The notes beneath the pieces are model-generated. The model saw only the letters and a list, made by a program, of their open reading frames with translations, searched no databases and had not been told where the DNA came from. This document shows, piece by piece, positions 23,553-36,169 of a stretch of 64,000 bases of DNA. Within the stretch, counting starts at the first letter, position 1, and every line of letters begins with the position of its first letter. The translations under genes and the position numbers were made by a program. The stretch comes from Isoetes taiwanensis (taxonomy: Eukaryota > Streptophyta > Lycopodiopsida > Isoetales > Isoetaceae): assembly GCA_021234155.1 (NCBI GenBank), contig JAJEKV010000049.1, forward strand, positions 4,959,001 through 5,023,000, written 5' to 3'.

Positions 23553-26500
23553 TTCAAGTAGCAAATCTCTGGCTTGTTTATCTTCAAATACTCCATAATC
23601 CTTCAAGCCGAAAAAAACTGTTTGAGAGCATAAGCTACAATGAGAAGAGAGTCCGGCACTGCACCAACCATGCAAACATTAGCGGTAAAACCGGTAAAAG
23701 ATGCAAGGGCCAAAGGTACATTAGGACTCTCGGTTTATCACCCGATCACCCATTGTGCCTTTTGCCCTCGTTAATTTAAGCAAAGGAAGGATATGAAATT
23801 GAAATTTATGCCTACGGCATTCATTGTTCATAAGAAATCGAGCTTTTAAATTGTCCAATCTCTCAAAATATTTTAACAAGGCTCCTGCCATTGTATAACT
23901 ATAGAATCAGAACTAGAATATATGCTACGAAACATATTTTGATCCTATTCTTTCGATGAAAATTTCATCTTTTACTTAATCAGTGTATAAGCTGAAGTAG
24001 AATGTGCCATTTAGACTACAAACACTTAATCAGAATTCTTCTTAAACTAGTTAGTCTAGAAAGCAAACTTTTAATGCATTGCATAAAAACCTGGTTGCAT
24101 TTGGATCGAAACCAATAGCACCATCATTTCGATTTTGCTCCATTTTAATTCTTGATACACCCAATCATGAAGACATCTTGGCCTCTCGCTTGTTATTCTG
24201 GACAAAACATTGGCTTCGTTTGTTCTGCACAAAACCTATTATACAGACGTTTGCTTCAACCAGATATACCTGGTTTGCTTCAACAAGAAGATAACTGAAG
24301 AAAGCTGCTTTGCTAATGCATTGCATCGTTTGTCTTCCATGCCTAGCCTCTTCGCAGCCGAACTTGGGCATCAATCTGAGCGCATCCATCTGAGCTCAAG
24401 GGTAAAGCTTGAATCCATGCAGAGACATAATAGAAATAGGGCCGGAGCTTATAGATCTAAGCTGGCCGCTGCCGATTAAGGCTATTTCGGGGAGAATCAC
24501 ATCCATTGTATTAGGTTTTCGCTTTTTGGGAAACCTAACTTAAGGTTTAAATGCAAGCTAATTGCAGATCATACCATGTATTCTGTATCTGCAGATTTAG
24601 TCGTAAACCTTGTATTTTGTATTTGCAAACTTAGTCTAGCTTTTCCCATGCTATACATGTCAAATGAAAACTGCAAATCATGGGTATTTGCTATTTTAGT
24701 CCAATCATTTTTTCATGATGTACACCATACACAAAGGTCCACAACTTTTCTCCATGGTGTACTCCCACAGTCTTGGGAAATAGGTCTTGGGAAATAACTG
24801 TTGCTCCCAAGCTTAGATAATCTTTAGACAATCTGGCACCATCAAGTATAAAAAATGCAGATACTACCATTGTAAATGCATCTAGTGCACTAGTGCATTT
24901 GTCTCATAAAAATTCGAGCCTAGGGAAGATGCTATTTTGCATAATATAGGAAGTTTGCATAACATTTCTCCTATGGATTATGTATGCTAATGCAATAAGC
25001 CATGATACCATGACCCATCCCAATCCTCAATTTTCAAAATATTCCCCAAGCTTAGGGAATTGGAGCATGCTTAAGCTAAATTTTATGCTATACACCACGT
25101 ACACGTTTAGTACTCAGTTTTTGAAATACTCCCAAGCTTAGGGGAGATGAGTATGCATCAGCATAATCATAATAAAAAAAACCCTACCACCTACCGTGGG
25201 ATATGGGCATAACACCAATATAGTTAACTGTAGACATGGGGAAGGCTAACCCCCACTACCACAGTAGGGGTTATGCCACATCCCATATTAGCCTACATAA
25301 TTGGAATGAAAACATATTTTCAAGCTAGTTATATCATACCTTATTGAATGTTTTCGCCATTTCAACACCATCGTGGTTGTCATATGCGCCCGTGATATTT
25401 GCATATTTGCGAGAGATCTCATTAGACATCCATGCTAGTAGAAATCCATGATTCCAAAAAAGTGGATAGTGTACAACCGACTGGCTGTGCATCCAACTGG
25501 CTCTGGAAATTTGTCAGGCCTAGTGGCCAAACATTTTCCTAGTCATGTACAGTGTCCACCCAACTGGAATGGACATGTGTCAGGCCTAGTGGCAAATACT
25601 TTCTTTTGTATAATTTCCCTTTTGAGCCCTGCATTTAGCCAAGTATATAAAGAAGCAAGTCAATTGCATTTAGCCAAGTAGATAAAGAAGTAAGTCAATT
25701 GTATACGAGCAATCCAGCATATTTCTTTAAGCTTAATGATTTTAATGTTACAATCTTTTCAGTTGTATCCAATCTGGGCTCGAACTATGTCCCACCTAGT
25801 GGCCAAACATTTTCCTGGTCAAGTATAGTGTCCACCCAACTGGAATGGACATGTGTCAGGCCTAGTGGCAATTACTTTCTTTTGTACTTTTTCCTTTTGT
25901 GCAGCAGCCCTGCATTTAGCCAAGTATATAAAGAAGCAAGTCAATTGCATTTAGCCAAGTAAATAAGGAAGTAAGTCAATTGTATCCGAGCAATCCAGCA
26001 TATTTCTTTCTTTAAGCAGAATGATTTTTATGTTTCAGTATTTTTGCTCCTAGTTAGTATTCTAGGAAAACATACCTTGCTCATGACAAATGTCCATGGG
26101 GCATGCGGCAACACTGGATGTACCAATGAGAAGAAGTTCCTAAAAAAACCCTACCGAACTAGTTAAAACTAGACTGACATCCGCCTTCGGTCAATCCCTT
26201 GGCAGTATTATCCTCCCATTACTAGAATGAGCCTTTCTAGCATGGTACCCCATGTCCCATCCACATCAAAGAAACATCAGTCAGCATATGCCATAAACTT
26301 ACTCACAATATTTGTCTTTGAAGCATGCTACATTTGAAATCCCTGGAATATTAAAGCCATTGCCAGATAAGCCATTTTAGTACACAATATGCCTTTAGAC
26401 ATTGAAGTCATTATATTATAGTGTAACAAAGTACTTATTACACAAGTTTAAACTGTATGCAATCTGCCTTTCTTATTTTGAATGTACAGCCATGTACATA

Positions 26501-26715
26501 ATGTTAAAAACAGCCATGATCATAATGTTTAAAAATGGCGTTTACAATTAATTCATGCTACATAAATGGATATCAACCATCATGCAGCCTTGTCTAAAAT
26601 CTCATAAAGCTTACCACAACCTGTAGATAGCTCACTATTATTTGTAGAGTATAACTCCACGATCATTCAAAGGCACTTAAAACATTTTTAAGAGCCATTG
26701 TGGTTACACCAAGAT
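23553..26715. repeat. Tandem unit 6
   Basis: Sixth copy, 3163 bp, uninterrupted. Its copy of the large exon-like block (about 23565-23755) has several small changes at CTG/CAG sites that break the reading frame. Confidence 0.9.
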
Positions 26716-28336
26716 TTCAAGTAGCAAATCGGGCTTGTTTATCTTCAAATACTCCATAATCCTTCAAGCCAAAAAAAACTGTTTGAGAGCATAAGCTACA
26801 ATGAGAAGAGAGTCCGGTACCTGCAGCCAACCATGCAAACATTAGCGGTAAACCCGGTAAAGATGCAAGGGCCAAAAGGTACATTAGGACTCTCAGTTTA
26901 TCACTGATCACCCATTGTGCCTTTTGCCCTTCGTTAATTTAAGCAAGGAAGGATATGAAATTGGAAATTTATGCCTACGGCATTCATTGTTCATAAGAAA
27001 TCAGAGCTTTAAATTGTCCAATCTCTCAAAATATTTTAACAAGGCTCCTTCCCGCCATTGTATAACTATAGAATCAGAACTAGAATATATGCTACGAAAC
27101 ATATTTTGATCCTATTCTTTCTGATGAAAATTTCATCTTTTATTTAATCAGTGTATAAGCTGAAGTAGAATGTGCCATTTAGACTACAAACACTTAATCA
27201 GACTTCTTCTTAAACTAGTTAGTCTAGAAAGCAAACTTTTAATGCATTGCATAAAAACCCAGGTTGCATTTGGATCGAAACCAATAGCACCATCATTTTC
27301 GATTTTGCTCCATTTTAATTCGTGATACACCAATCATGAAGCAAAGATCTTGGCCCTCGCTTGTTACGCATAAAACATTGGCTTCGCTTGTTACGCACAA
27401 AACCTATTATCTGTACCGTTTGCTTCAACCGGATATACCGGGTTTGCTTCAACAAGAAGATAATCAAGAAAGTCGCTTTGCTAATGCATTGCATCGTTTG
27501 TCTTCCATGCCTAGCCTCTTCGCACGGTAGAACTTGGGCATCAATTTGGGCATCCATCGAGGCTCAAGGGTAAAGCTTGAATCCATGCGAGACGAATAGA
27601 AAGGGCCTAGGGGAGCTTATAGATCTGTTGGCCGATTAAGGCTATTTCGGGGAGAATCACATCCATTGTATTAGGTTTCGGCAGTTTTTGGGAAACCTAA
27701 CTTAAGGTTTAAATGCAAGCTAATTGCAGATCATACCATGTATTCTGTATCTGCAGATTTAGTCGTAAACCTTGTATTTTGTATTTGCAAACTTAGTCTA
27801 GCTTTTCCCATGCTATACATGTCAAATGAAAACTGCAAATCATGGGTATTTGCTATTTTAGTCCAATCTTTTTTTCATGATGTACACCATACACAAAGGT
27901 CCACAACTTTTCTCCATGGTGTACTCCCACAGTCTTGGGAAATAGGTCTTGGGAAATAACTGTTGCTCCCAAGCTTAGATAATCTTTAGACAATCTGGCA
28001 CCATCAAGTATAAAATGCAGATACTACCATCGTAAATGCATCTAGTGCACTAGTGCACTGTCTCATAAAAATTCCCGAGCCTAGGGAAGATGCTATTTTT
28101 GCATAATATAGGAAGTTTGCATAACATTTCTCCTATGGATTATGTATGCTAATGCAATAAGCCATGATACCATGACCCATCCTAATGCTCAATTTTCAAA
28201 ATATTCCCCAAGCTTAGGGAATTGGAGCATGCTTAAGCTAAATTTTATGCTATACACCACGTACACGTTTAGTACTCAGTTTTTGAAATACTCCCAAGCT
28301 TAGGGGAGATGAGTATGCATCAGCATAATCATAATA
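26716..28336. repeat. Tandem unit 7, truncated
   Basis: Partial copy. Homology runs to the A-rich run after CATCAGCATAATCATAATA and stops just before the inverted repeat present in complete units. Beyond is a low-complexity A/T stretch and then unrelated DNA, marking the right end of the array. Confidence 0.88.
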
Positions 28337-31300
28337 AAAAAATAAATAAATAAAAAAAAATAAAAAAAATAAAAGAAGTCATTTCTTATGGGGACACCAC
28401 GAGACCCCACTTTTTTCTAATGTGACATGCTTTAAAGCAAACCAATTGAGTAACTAGGGGGCGAAGGCCATTCCGTGCAATTTCTGATGTCTCCACATCC
28501 TCTTGTAGTTTCTGTTCTGCTAGAAACTTCTGTTTAAAAGCCATGAGTTCTTGAGATCCAGGAGGAACTCGGCAGGACCTCCAAAATGTTGATCGTCAAC
28601 CTGGCTTTAAGAGTCAAACACAAGAAGCCAACTTGAAACTATGCTCAAGCTGGGGTTGGGACATCCAGATCACTTTGATTAGTTTGTACACGAAAATTTC
28701 AACACGAAGTTCAAAAGATGTAGTGTTCATACCTTTCCCATTTTTGGAAAATAGTAGTGGTACTCAAGTCGAGGTGGTTTGCAGGAATGGATTGATTTGT
28801 AAGATTTGATTGCTTGCAGAGAAAAGTTGTTGGGAGAGAATGATGGAGTTCTTGACCAAGTTAGAGTTATAATCCGAGAGATATTCAGACCCAAACGTGG
28901 GACAAAAATTGGTCAATGACAGTCAACAAGCAAACCAATGATTAGGAAAACGGTTTTTGAATTGTCAAATGCTTTTTGAGAAATTCCAGAGCCAGTGTAT
29001 GGACGAAAGGGTCGTTAGAATGGAAAAGTGGTCAAATATCGATTTGGATCTTGGGAAGTGGGTTTATACTCAGATTTGCCAAAATCTTGTCAAGAACACT
29101 TATAGACAGAATGTTGAATTTGTGACTTGAGTTTGCAATGGTAATTCTGGGTTTTTTCAAAGCATATGGGTGCTAATGGATGCAGGAAAGAATGATAGCT
29201 TGCAAAAAATGGCTTTGATAGGCAATTTTCATTAATATGAAGATAAACATGTCATATTAATATTGTGTTGAAGATAATCAGTCCTTCATACACATCAAAA
29301 AGTCATTGAAGGAGTACTCGAAATATCATAAGGATGTAGTTTTTAGTTGAATCTTTGCAAATCCAACTGAGGAATACACAGGAGCTTCAAGAACTCTTCA
29401 GATCATGATCAGCATGTATGAATGTCCAATTTGAGCGCGTCTGGGGCTTCAAAAAGTGTCAAAGCCGAATCCCCTGTATACGTATTCAATTCAAACAGTT
29501 CCCAATTCTTAGGCTTTAAGTTTAGGTTTGTTGGGCTTCAAAAATGGGGGAAAAAAAATTAGATAGGTTGCAGTGATTTTGGCTCCAGTTCTGGCATGAT
29601 TCAAGCTAAGATTCATGGATTAAGCTTCATAGTCGTATCTTTCACTGAGGAGCCCGAGTATTTTCCATATTTATCCACGTGTATATTCGTCGTACACATG
29701 TATTGGAAGTTCAAAGCAATGGTTTTAAGGGGTACAAAGGTGAAAATAACAAGGCCTTAAAATTTTAATAACCTTGAGACCATGGAGAAGCCATTTGAGC
29801 ATCAAAATTTGAGATATAAGCTTGCAAGACCAACTTCTTTCATCAAAACAAGGATCATAAAGGACATAACAAACATTTATATGGACTTTGATGCAACCTT
29901 TGAAGACATTTCAAAACCATAAGCAAGTCCAATTTTGGCACGTGGCATTTCTTGGGACCATGGTGAAAGACTATGGAGCATATTTTTGAAGGAGCAAGGT
30001 GGCTATAAAAGGCTTGGACCCATGGTAAAGAAGTAATAGGAAGAGAGGGAAAATAAGAAGCTTGATGGTGGCAATAGAAAATGAAGTGTGAGTGAGAGGC
30101 ATTTGACAAGGGTTTGAGAGTAATAAAATGACAAGGTAACAACATGATTACGGTGCATAAGACAATGGTATAGTGTTTTAATAGAAGGCATGGGTGAATG
30201 GAAAATAAATAGATGGAGAGAGGCAAAAAAATTGGAAGGACCAAATATGGCATAACAGGGATGAAGGTAGAGCATGGATATGAAAAAAGGGAAATGGCTA
30301 GGTGAAAATGCAAAGGTGGATAAAAATGGGAGATGAATGTAGAAATGGGAGAGAATAGCTAGAATTTGGGAACCATATACCATGGGGTCTTCCAAACTCT
30401 AACTTTCAAACTTCAAAAGAGTGTTATCGAATAAGGGAAATCAGTTAGAGGAAGGATGGAGATGGAAGGCGGTCGAATTGGGCGGTTGGGGTTCTGACGG
30501 CGAAACTTTGATCGGCGATATATCTCTTATCTGGTGTCAGATTTCGGCATGCTTAGGCTCATTGGAAAGCTTGTTCCGAGCTCTTTCCGGAGGTGTATAG
30601 CATCAGCTGTTTTGCATGTGGTTTGTTGTCGCAAACAGCTGATTTCCGGACTGATTCGGATGTCATGGCTCCTGCCAAACAGGCTGATGGGGGATCGATT
30701 GAGCCTCATGGCTTGGGGCTGAAGCCAAGGGAGATGGCGAGGAGGAAGAATCTCCAAGAAAGGGAAGGGCGCGAGTCTCTTTGATGTATGAAGAGGCGTC
30801 AGAGGGAAGTGGCATGCAATTAAAGGTAGGATGAGGAGTTTGAATTTCTTCTATTGAGAGAGGTATGTGGAATTGCTCTTCCTTCAATATAATTTCGAGA
30901 CCCCAAAGAGATTGTGTTTTGAGATCTGATCTTGATCCCATCAAGCATGCCCCTTTGAAAACTGGATCCGGATGCCCCTCGTGCTTGTGCATTTCTTCCT
31001 TCTCCTCCGCTTTCTTCTTCCGATAAATAAATGGGCTGTTCATGGTTTTTTTTCGCGATACGACCCAACACTTTTAGATAATTACAGAATCATCAAGTAA
31101 AATCAAGACTTTTGTGATTGAACCGGCAGTAGGAAGTAGAAAATTTCTTACCTTTTCGTTCGAACTTGAAACGCAGTGGATTGATGCTAAAACTTGTGGA
31201 TTTCTTGAATTATCAAACGCCTGAATCTTTTTCCTTGAATCGCCACCGAAACACTTCCTTGAATCCTTACAACCTAAAACCCTTCCTTGAATCTTGAATC

Positions 31301-31590
31301 GCCAATTTCGTATGAAAATCACGAGAAGAGACCGAGAAAAGAAAAAATCCTAAAGCTTCTTCAAAATAGACGCCAAGAAATTTAATTCTAGTCATTAATT
31401 TTGGACGGTGGATATCTTCACCCAAAAATTCTACTTTCTTTTCGAAACCCTTCCTGGGTTCAATATGGAAACCCTTCCTGTTTCATGGAAATCCTAAGGG
31501 GTTTCCATAGAACCCCGTAAGGGTTTCCACTAATTTATTTTAATAACCCCAATCTGGGAGATAGTGTGAGCGGCAAATATATCTTTGGTT
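28337..31590. other. Gene-poor region right of the array
   Basis: No recognisable coding sequence. The DNA is AT-rich until about 30440, where GC rises. Open frames on either strand lack motifs and appear fortuitous. A TATA box (30004-30010) suggests an old LTR or promoter. The minus-strand frame 30663-31043 has an uneven, low-complexity composition. Confidence 0.4.
30002..30012 (+). promoter_or_regulatory. TATA-box-like site
   Basis: GGCTATAAAAGGCTTGG is a near-ideal TATA element. No protein of note follows within 1 kb, so it may belong to a degraded LTR. Confidence 0.3.
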
Positions 31591-31599
31591 CCAAATGCG

Positions 31600-31720
31600 A
31601 GGTTGGACCCACTATGTTTTGGAACATGTGGGGTTTGAACCCAAGATTTCCGCCTAGGGGTGTTCCGACGGCCATGGAATTCCCTCTTTGAATATTGAAC
31701 ACGCCTTAGACGCAACTTAA
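31600..31720 (-). mobile_element. tRNA-derived SINE-like segment
   Basis: On the minus strand a box A-like GTCTAAGGCG (31702-31711) is followed about 70 nt later by a box B-like GGTTCAAACCC (31631-31641). The spacing and sequence resemble a tRNA-Leu/Ser-type promoter, but no cloverleaf anticodon stem can be formed. A pseudo-tRNA or SINE head is more likely than a functional tRNA. Confidence 0.4.
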
Positions 31721-31739
31721 CTTAAAGGTCCCAGTATCG

Positions 31740-33186
31740 CCTCTAAGATGATTAAACAAAAATTCAAATGGTATAATTTTGTTACAAGATTATGAGTGCC
31801 CAATGGCATAATTCATTATATGGCTTTAGTGAGCACCCCAAAAGCAAGGATGCCCACATTTAGAATGAAAGTTTGGCAAGGAAACACATCTTAAGTTATT
31901 GCATCTCTTGAATAACATTAATATGCTCCCATTATTTATAGCTCCCCTATCGATTGCATTGTTGCTATTGTCTCATTCCCACTAGCTCCAATATGAGCAC
32001 TTGTTTATCCCCGCTTTTAATCTACCGACTTTCGTCCCCACAAGGTGCACCGATCGACTTGACTCACCAAATTCGATGAGCATGGTGGTATCGACCCCAA
32101 TATTTTCTCCTTTGAATATTGCCTAGCAAGTACCTCTTCCCTTTAAATTACTCGTTTGCAAATTTCCACTTGTCCGAATCAATCTCTTAAACCCCCATAG
32201 GTTAACCAAATTTGTTTTTTTTTTAATCCCCAAAATTAATTTTCATCGATGATCAAAACTATGCCTAGAAAAATAAGAGGTGCTAACACACTGTGGGTTG
32301 TTCTTGCAAGTATTTTCTAGATGGGACCACAACTATTCTACTAACTAAGACAATAATGAACAATTTTCTAGAATGGTGGGGTGTGTGTGAAAACAAAGGG
32401 CCACTTTTAACAACACCACAATCAGGTAAGGCACGACCACATGGGAGAGACACACATATCAACTATAGAATGGGACAGGTGTGTGCCCAAAGCATTAGCA
32501 ATATTAATAAGGAACTCAGACAAGAGATAGACAGTCATTTAACATCTTGAAAAATGAAGATATGCTTTTTTCCGCTTCAAAGACATATTAGAGAAATACG
32601 CTTTTTACACAACGCTTTTTCTTTTTGCGTGTTCTTCTCTCTCTTACCCGTGATTCTCGTTGTTCTACCCCGATTTTGCCCGATTTAACCCTACGAATTG
32701 TCAATTTACTTTTCATCCACTTCATATGACTAGTTGTTGGGGTATCCAAATAATTCTTGGATTATTCCCAGTAATGTCGCTTGGTGCAGTACTGGAATGT
32801 ATAAAAATATTAGAAAAATGTTGTTGTGGCTTCTTTATTACATTACTTAATTGTTGCAATGACCCACTTAAATTGCAATATAAAGTTGACAAATGCTCCT
32901 CACATTATGTCAAAATATCAGATGAAATTTTGGATAACATTTTGTTATAAGTTGTCACAACTTAGCTATAATATTGTTTAAAAGTTGTTGCAATAACTTA
33001 CTTAAGTTGCCATAAAATTTTGACAAAAAGGAGGTCATTGCTTTGATGAAATACTGACGCTATGCACTAGACACAATTTTGACACAACATGCACTTTGTG
33101 TCAAGAGAATAGTATTTGACACAAAATTGTCAATGCATCTATGGCTTGTCACAAGGGGTTGACACTATACCCTCATCCTCTTGTAA
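31740..33186. other. AT-rich intergenic stretch
   Basis: No gene recognised. Open frames at 32293-32550 and 32660-32950 have no motif. Short motifs such as GTTGTCACAACTT recur around 32900-33150. Confidence 0.3.
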
Positions 33187-33420
33187 GGGCCATTTTGATA
33201 GATACACAAGACAACAAGATGAGCTTCCCAATAAGGTTATTGGAATAAGAATTGCCTTAAGGAAGCGATAATATTTTCTGGACTATTGATCACAACACAC
33301 AACGAAGAGCTAAAGTCGGTTGCCATTGAAGCTCGTATATTGTAAACTATTGAAGATAAAGCAGAACAATAACTAAGACATAAAGAGCTTCAACAAATTG
33401 CATTTCAACCTCAAATCAAT
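33187..33420 (+). repeat. Dispersed coding repeat, copy A
   Basis: About 230 bp beginning GGGCCATTTTGATAGATACA shares roughly 85-90% identity by eye with 35562-35780 in the same orientation. The frame in copy B is coding-like, so the pair are fragments of the same element, not LTRs. Confidence 0.7.
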
Positions 33421-34094
33421 AAGTAGAGGCTATTGTATAAAGGCCTTTCTCTATCGATAAGATGGTCACAGCATGGCAATCTCTATGGCAGAAGAAAATG
33501 TTTGAGATCCAAGGCTTAGAGTATGATACTATTTGTTCCGTTGATACATGTCCACTATGGTCCATTCTACAACCCGATATGGATAGGATATGAAGGTGTC
33601 TATTAGACTTGACCGTCGGGTGACTTCCTTTACTATGGACCTTAAACAAAAAGAATAAAATCCTATGGAAGAAGATCACACCATACGTGAGGTGTGCCCA
33701 TAGAACACCTAAGTTAGCGTTAGAAGTCGACGATTGAACGTGCAAACTAGGGGATCACCCGCTAAGCTTAGGTAATAGATCAGCCTCAATGTATTCGCGA
33801 TGCCCTCACTGAGGGATAAAAGGGTGTAAATGGAAAATTTTAAGAAATTGTCTCATTTCAATGCCTTCCGTGAGGTTCACCACAGCTTAGGGCAAGTTTG
33901 CAAAGAAGGGACTATAGCATATAGTCTCAAAGTGAGAACCATGGCTAGTAGTCATAGATCAAGAGTCAAATGCAACAACAACTCCAACCACAAAAGGTGT
34001 GGTGATTTGTTAAGGGAGTGAGGCAAGTAGGAAGGATCTGAAATAGAAAGACAAGCACTTCTCAAATGGTAACAAAAGGATTGAGAGGCAAATC

Positions 34095-34620
34095 AAATGA
34101 CTAGATACCTTGATGACAATGATAGCCTAGGTTGAGGCTGCAAGTAGTGCTAAGGAAGCTTGGGATCAACATTCTTCTATCTACAAAAGGAAGCATTTCT
34201 TTCAGCAAGTGAATCTATATTGGACTACACTCACTATCAAGCTGAAAGATAGTGATTCTGTAGAGGAGTCCATCTGCAAAATCAAGCTAGCTTCTCTTCA
34301 ATTGAAGGGTATGAAAAAAACCTCTTTGAGACGACCTAATTCTGGGAGCATTACTCTTATCTTTGCCTACCTTGTTAAAAATCTTATTGGCTCAGCAGAG
34401 CATGTCCAAAATGAATGGACCTACCAATAAATTTTAATGGAAGATGGCAAAATCACAAAACATATTATTTAGGGACCATAAAACTATCTAACACAATACC
34501 CAACACTAGGTTTGGCAAAAATGAGAATCGCTTGATATCATTCACATGGATGTATGAGGACCAGCCAAAGTAACCTCACTTGGAGAATCAAGGTATTTTC
34601 GTCTTTAGAGTCTTCTTTTT
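34095..34620 (+). mobile_element. Ty1/copia remnant: gag and integrase scraps
   Basis: At 34130-34430 a frame reads AKEAWDQHSSIYKRKHF, then DSDSVEESICKIKLASLQLK, the pattern of the copia-type gag (UBN2) domain: A-x-E-W...L followed by a 'V...I..F..L...L' helix. At 34526-34600 another frame reads IIHMDV*GPAKVTSLGESRY, the integrase catalytic start 'H.DV.GP......G..Y' with one stop. Protease and most of integrase, RT and RNase H are missing. This is a heavily deleted Ty1/copia copy between the two dispersed repeats. Confidence 0.65.
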
Positions 34621-34639
34621 AGCCTTTGACCTATTATAA

Positions 34640-35555
34640 ACAAGTCACTCCTTAAACAAAATTCATGGCCTGTTTTTGTTTATTATCATTCTCATCCATG
34701 TTGCAAAATCATGTACAAACTAGGACTAAAATAAAATTGAATTGATTTTTATTGTCCTTGACGACCAAGAGGTCTATGGGCCCCAACAAAGAAAGAACAC
34801 ACGAAGCCCTTTAGTATACCAAAGCTCGAGGGAAAAACCTTGATGGTAATAAGCTAGGCGATGAATCAGCATATCAATGTCGAACATAGTTTAGCTCATC
34901 GATCAAGAACCTCCATGATATAAGATGCTAGTGTCACATCAAGGGCACACAAATATCCAAGATCCATAACCCTTCAAGCCCCCTTTATCGCTTCTTGTTA
35001 GTTGTTTCTCTTAAGCTCTCACAATTGTTAGCCTTTTTTGGAGCCTCCACACTTTAGTGCGCAGACATGTGGCTAGGCATCACGAGCTTGGTGGTAAAAT
35101 TGTGTTCCATCTCATGAGCCATTTTACAGCAACAATTTTTGTAATAATCTAGATCAAAGTCACAGTCCCATTCTAGCATGCCATGGCCACCACAATTTTG
35201 AACTATGTGGCGGGATGTTTTACTCCTCTTTCTGCAATATATATTAGTGCACATTGTTCCAAACAACTATAGTTGTTTATCATTGTCCAAGGCAGGAGCA
35301 TTGTTTCCAAGCACCTGATCTCAAATTTCACTAGACAACGCCTGACCTCAGATTTCACCAGACAACATGAAGCAACTGACTGGAGCTAGAGCGATAAAAA
35401 ATCCCATCAAAATTCTAGAACGTCGAGGTTTATCTTAACAATGACCTTAAGAAATGTGGCAATCCATGATCATACCTTAAGAATATGGCAATCCATGATT
35501 ACCAAATGTGACAAAATTTGTGGATGCATTGGTTCGCCATGATGATTGCTTTTAT
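34640..35555. other. Intergenic, no gene seen
   Basis: AT-rich sequence with no coding frame of note. Two local near-duplicates occur: ACCTGATCTCAAATTTCACT / GCCTGACCTCAGATTTCACC near 35310-35360, and ATACCTTAAGAA near 35475. Confidence 0.3.
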
Positions 35556-35561
35556 GTACCA

Positions 35562-36162
35562 GGGCCATTTCGATAGATACACAAGACAAGAAGGTGAGCT
35601 CCAAATAAGGTTATTGGAATAAGGATTGCCCGAAGGAAGCGATAATATTTTCTAGGCTATTGACCACAACACACAACTAAAAGCTAAAGTCAGCTGCCAT
35701 TGAAGCTCGTATGTTGTGCACTATTGAGCTAAGACATAATGAGCTTCAACAAATTGCTTTGCAACCTCAAGTGCAAACAATAATTAGAGGTTACCCAGTA
35801 TCTCCTTTAGCACAATGGGATTGGAGGTGTGCCTATCCTTATGGATTAAGATGTTTTTGAACATGCGAGGATCAGTAGTTCTTGTTAACCCTTCTAAAAT
35901 GCTTACGAAAGGAATACATAACTTTAAGTCACATGATTGGATCTTTGTCTATTGTATTGTAGCTACACATGAGGTGGTTAAAGTCTTGAATGCCATCAAA
36001 GATACAAGATCCTCAAAATCTTTGGCATACATCCATTATCACTCGAGAGGATGGTTTTCAATGCATGCTTTGAATCAAAAGTTCTCCTTGATCACCTTTT
36101 TATATCGTGCTTGTAACACGGTTGTGCAAATTGAAGAAAATGTATTCTGCATGCCCACTTAA
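35562..36162 (+). pseudogene. Dispersed coding repeat, copy B, with unassigned domain
   Basis: The first 220 bp match copy A. Frames then give RHNELQQIALQPQVQTIIRG and YPVSPLAQWDWRCAYPYG. After a frame change a 110-residue stretch follows (35830-36162): NMRGSVVLVNPSKML, then FKSHDWIFVYCIVATHEVVK, then KDTRSSKSLAYIHYHSRGWF, then a cysteine-containing end and a stop. Composition is that of a real globular protein. At least one frameshift separates the two parts. I do not recognise the family; a retroelement or an old virus-derived insertion are both possible, and neither is shown. Confidence 0.45.
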
Positions 36163-36169
36163 CTGAAAA

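Larger units (their letters stand above)
1246..28336. repeat. Head-to-tail tandem array of a ~3.16 kb unit, ~6.5 copies
   Basis: The same ordered landmarks recur in direct orientation. Using the start string TTCAAGTAGCAAATC, units begin at 1246, 4362, 7542, 11754, 15957, 23553 and 26716. Apparent lengths vary (3116, 3180, 4212, 4203, 7596 and 3163 bp), but subtracting the identified insertions gives 3.12-3.18 kb each. The last unit stops after ~1.6 kb at an A-rich junction near 28336. Copies are nearly identical outside scattered patches, so amplification or homogenisation is recent. No LTRs, target duplication or full ORF frame the unit, so this is a large-unit satellite or local segmental amplification rather than a recognised transposon. 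Confidence 0.95.

Noticed and set aside
1246-28336. CRISPR array or rDNA repeat as an explanation of the tandem repeats
   Set aside because: The unit is 3.16 kb with no short repeat/spacer pattern and no 18S, 5.8S, 25S or 5S sequence recognised.
28330-28375. A-rich stretch at the right end of the array as a retrotransposon poly-A tail
   Set aside because: The A-rich stretch lies at the left edge of the unrelated DNA, so it would be on the wrong side for a plus-strand element, and a minus-strand element would need T. The unit itself has an A run here.
29855-30313. Minus-strand 152-codon frame rich in Phe, Leu, Ser and Pro
   Set aside because: Composition follows from an A/G-rich plus strand. 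There is no motif, and an overlapping frame of similar style exists, so it is not a gene.
31604-31720. Functional tRNA-Leu or tRNA-Ser gene
   Set aside because: Box A- and B-like motifs are present, but an anticodon stem and acceptor stem cannot be formed.
33187-35780. The pair of ~230 bp direct repeats as LTRs of the copia remnant
   Set aside because: The repeat is coding-like and continues into a longer coding stretch in the right copy, without TG..CA ends or a primer-binding site.
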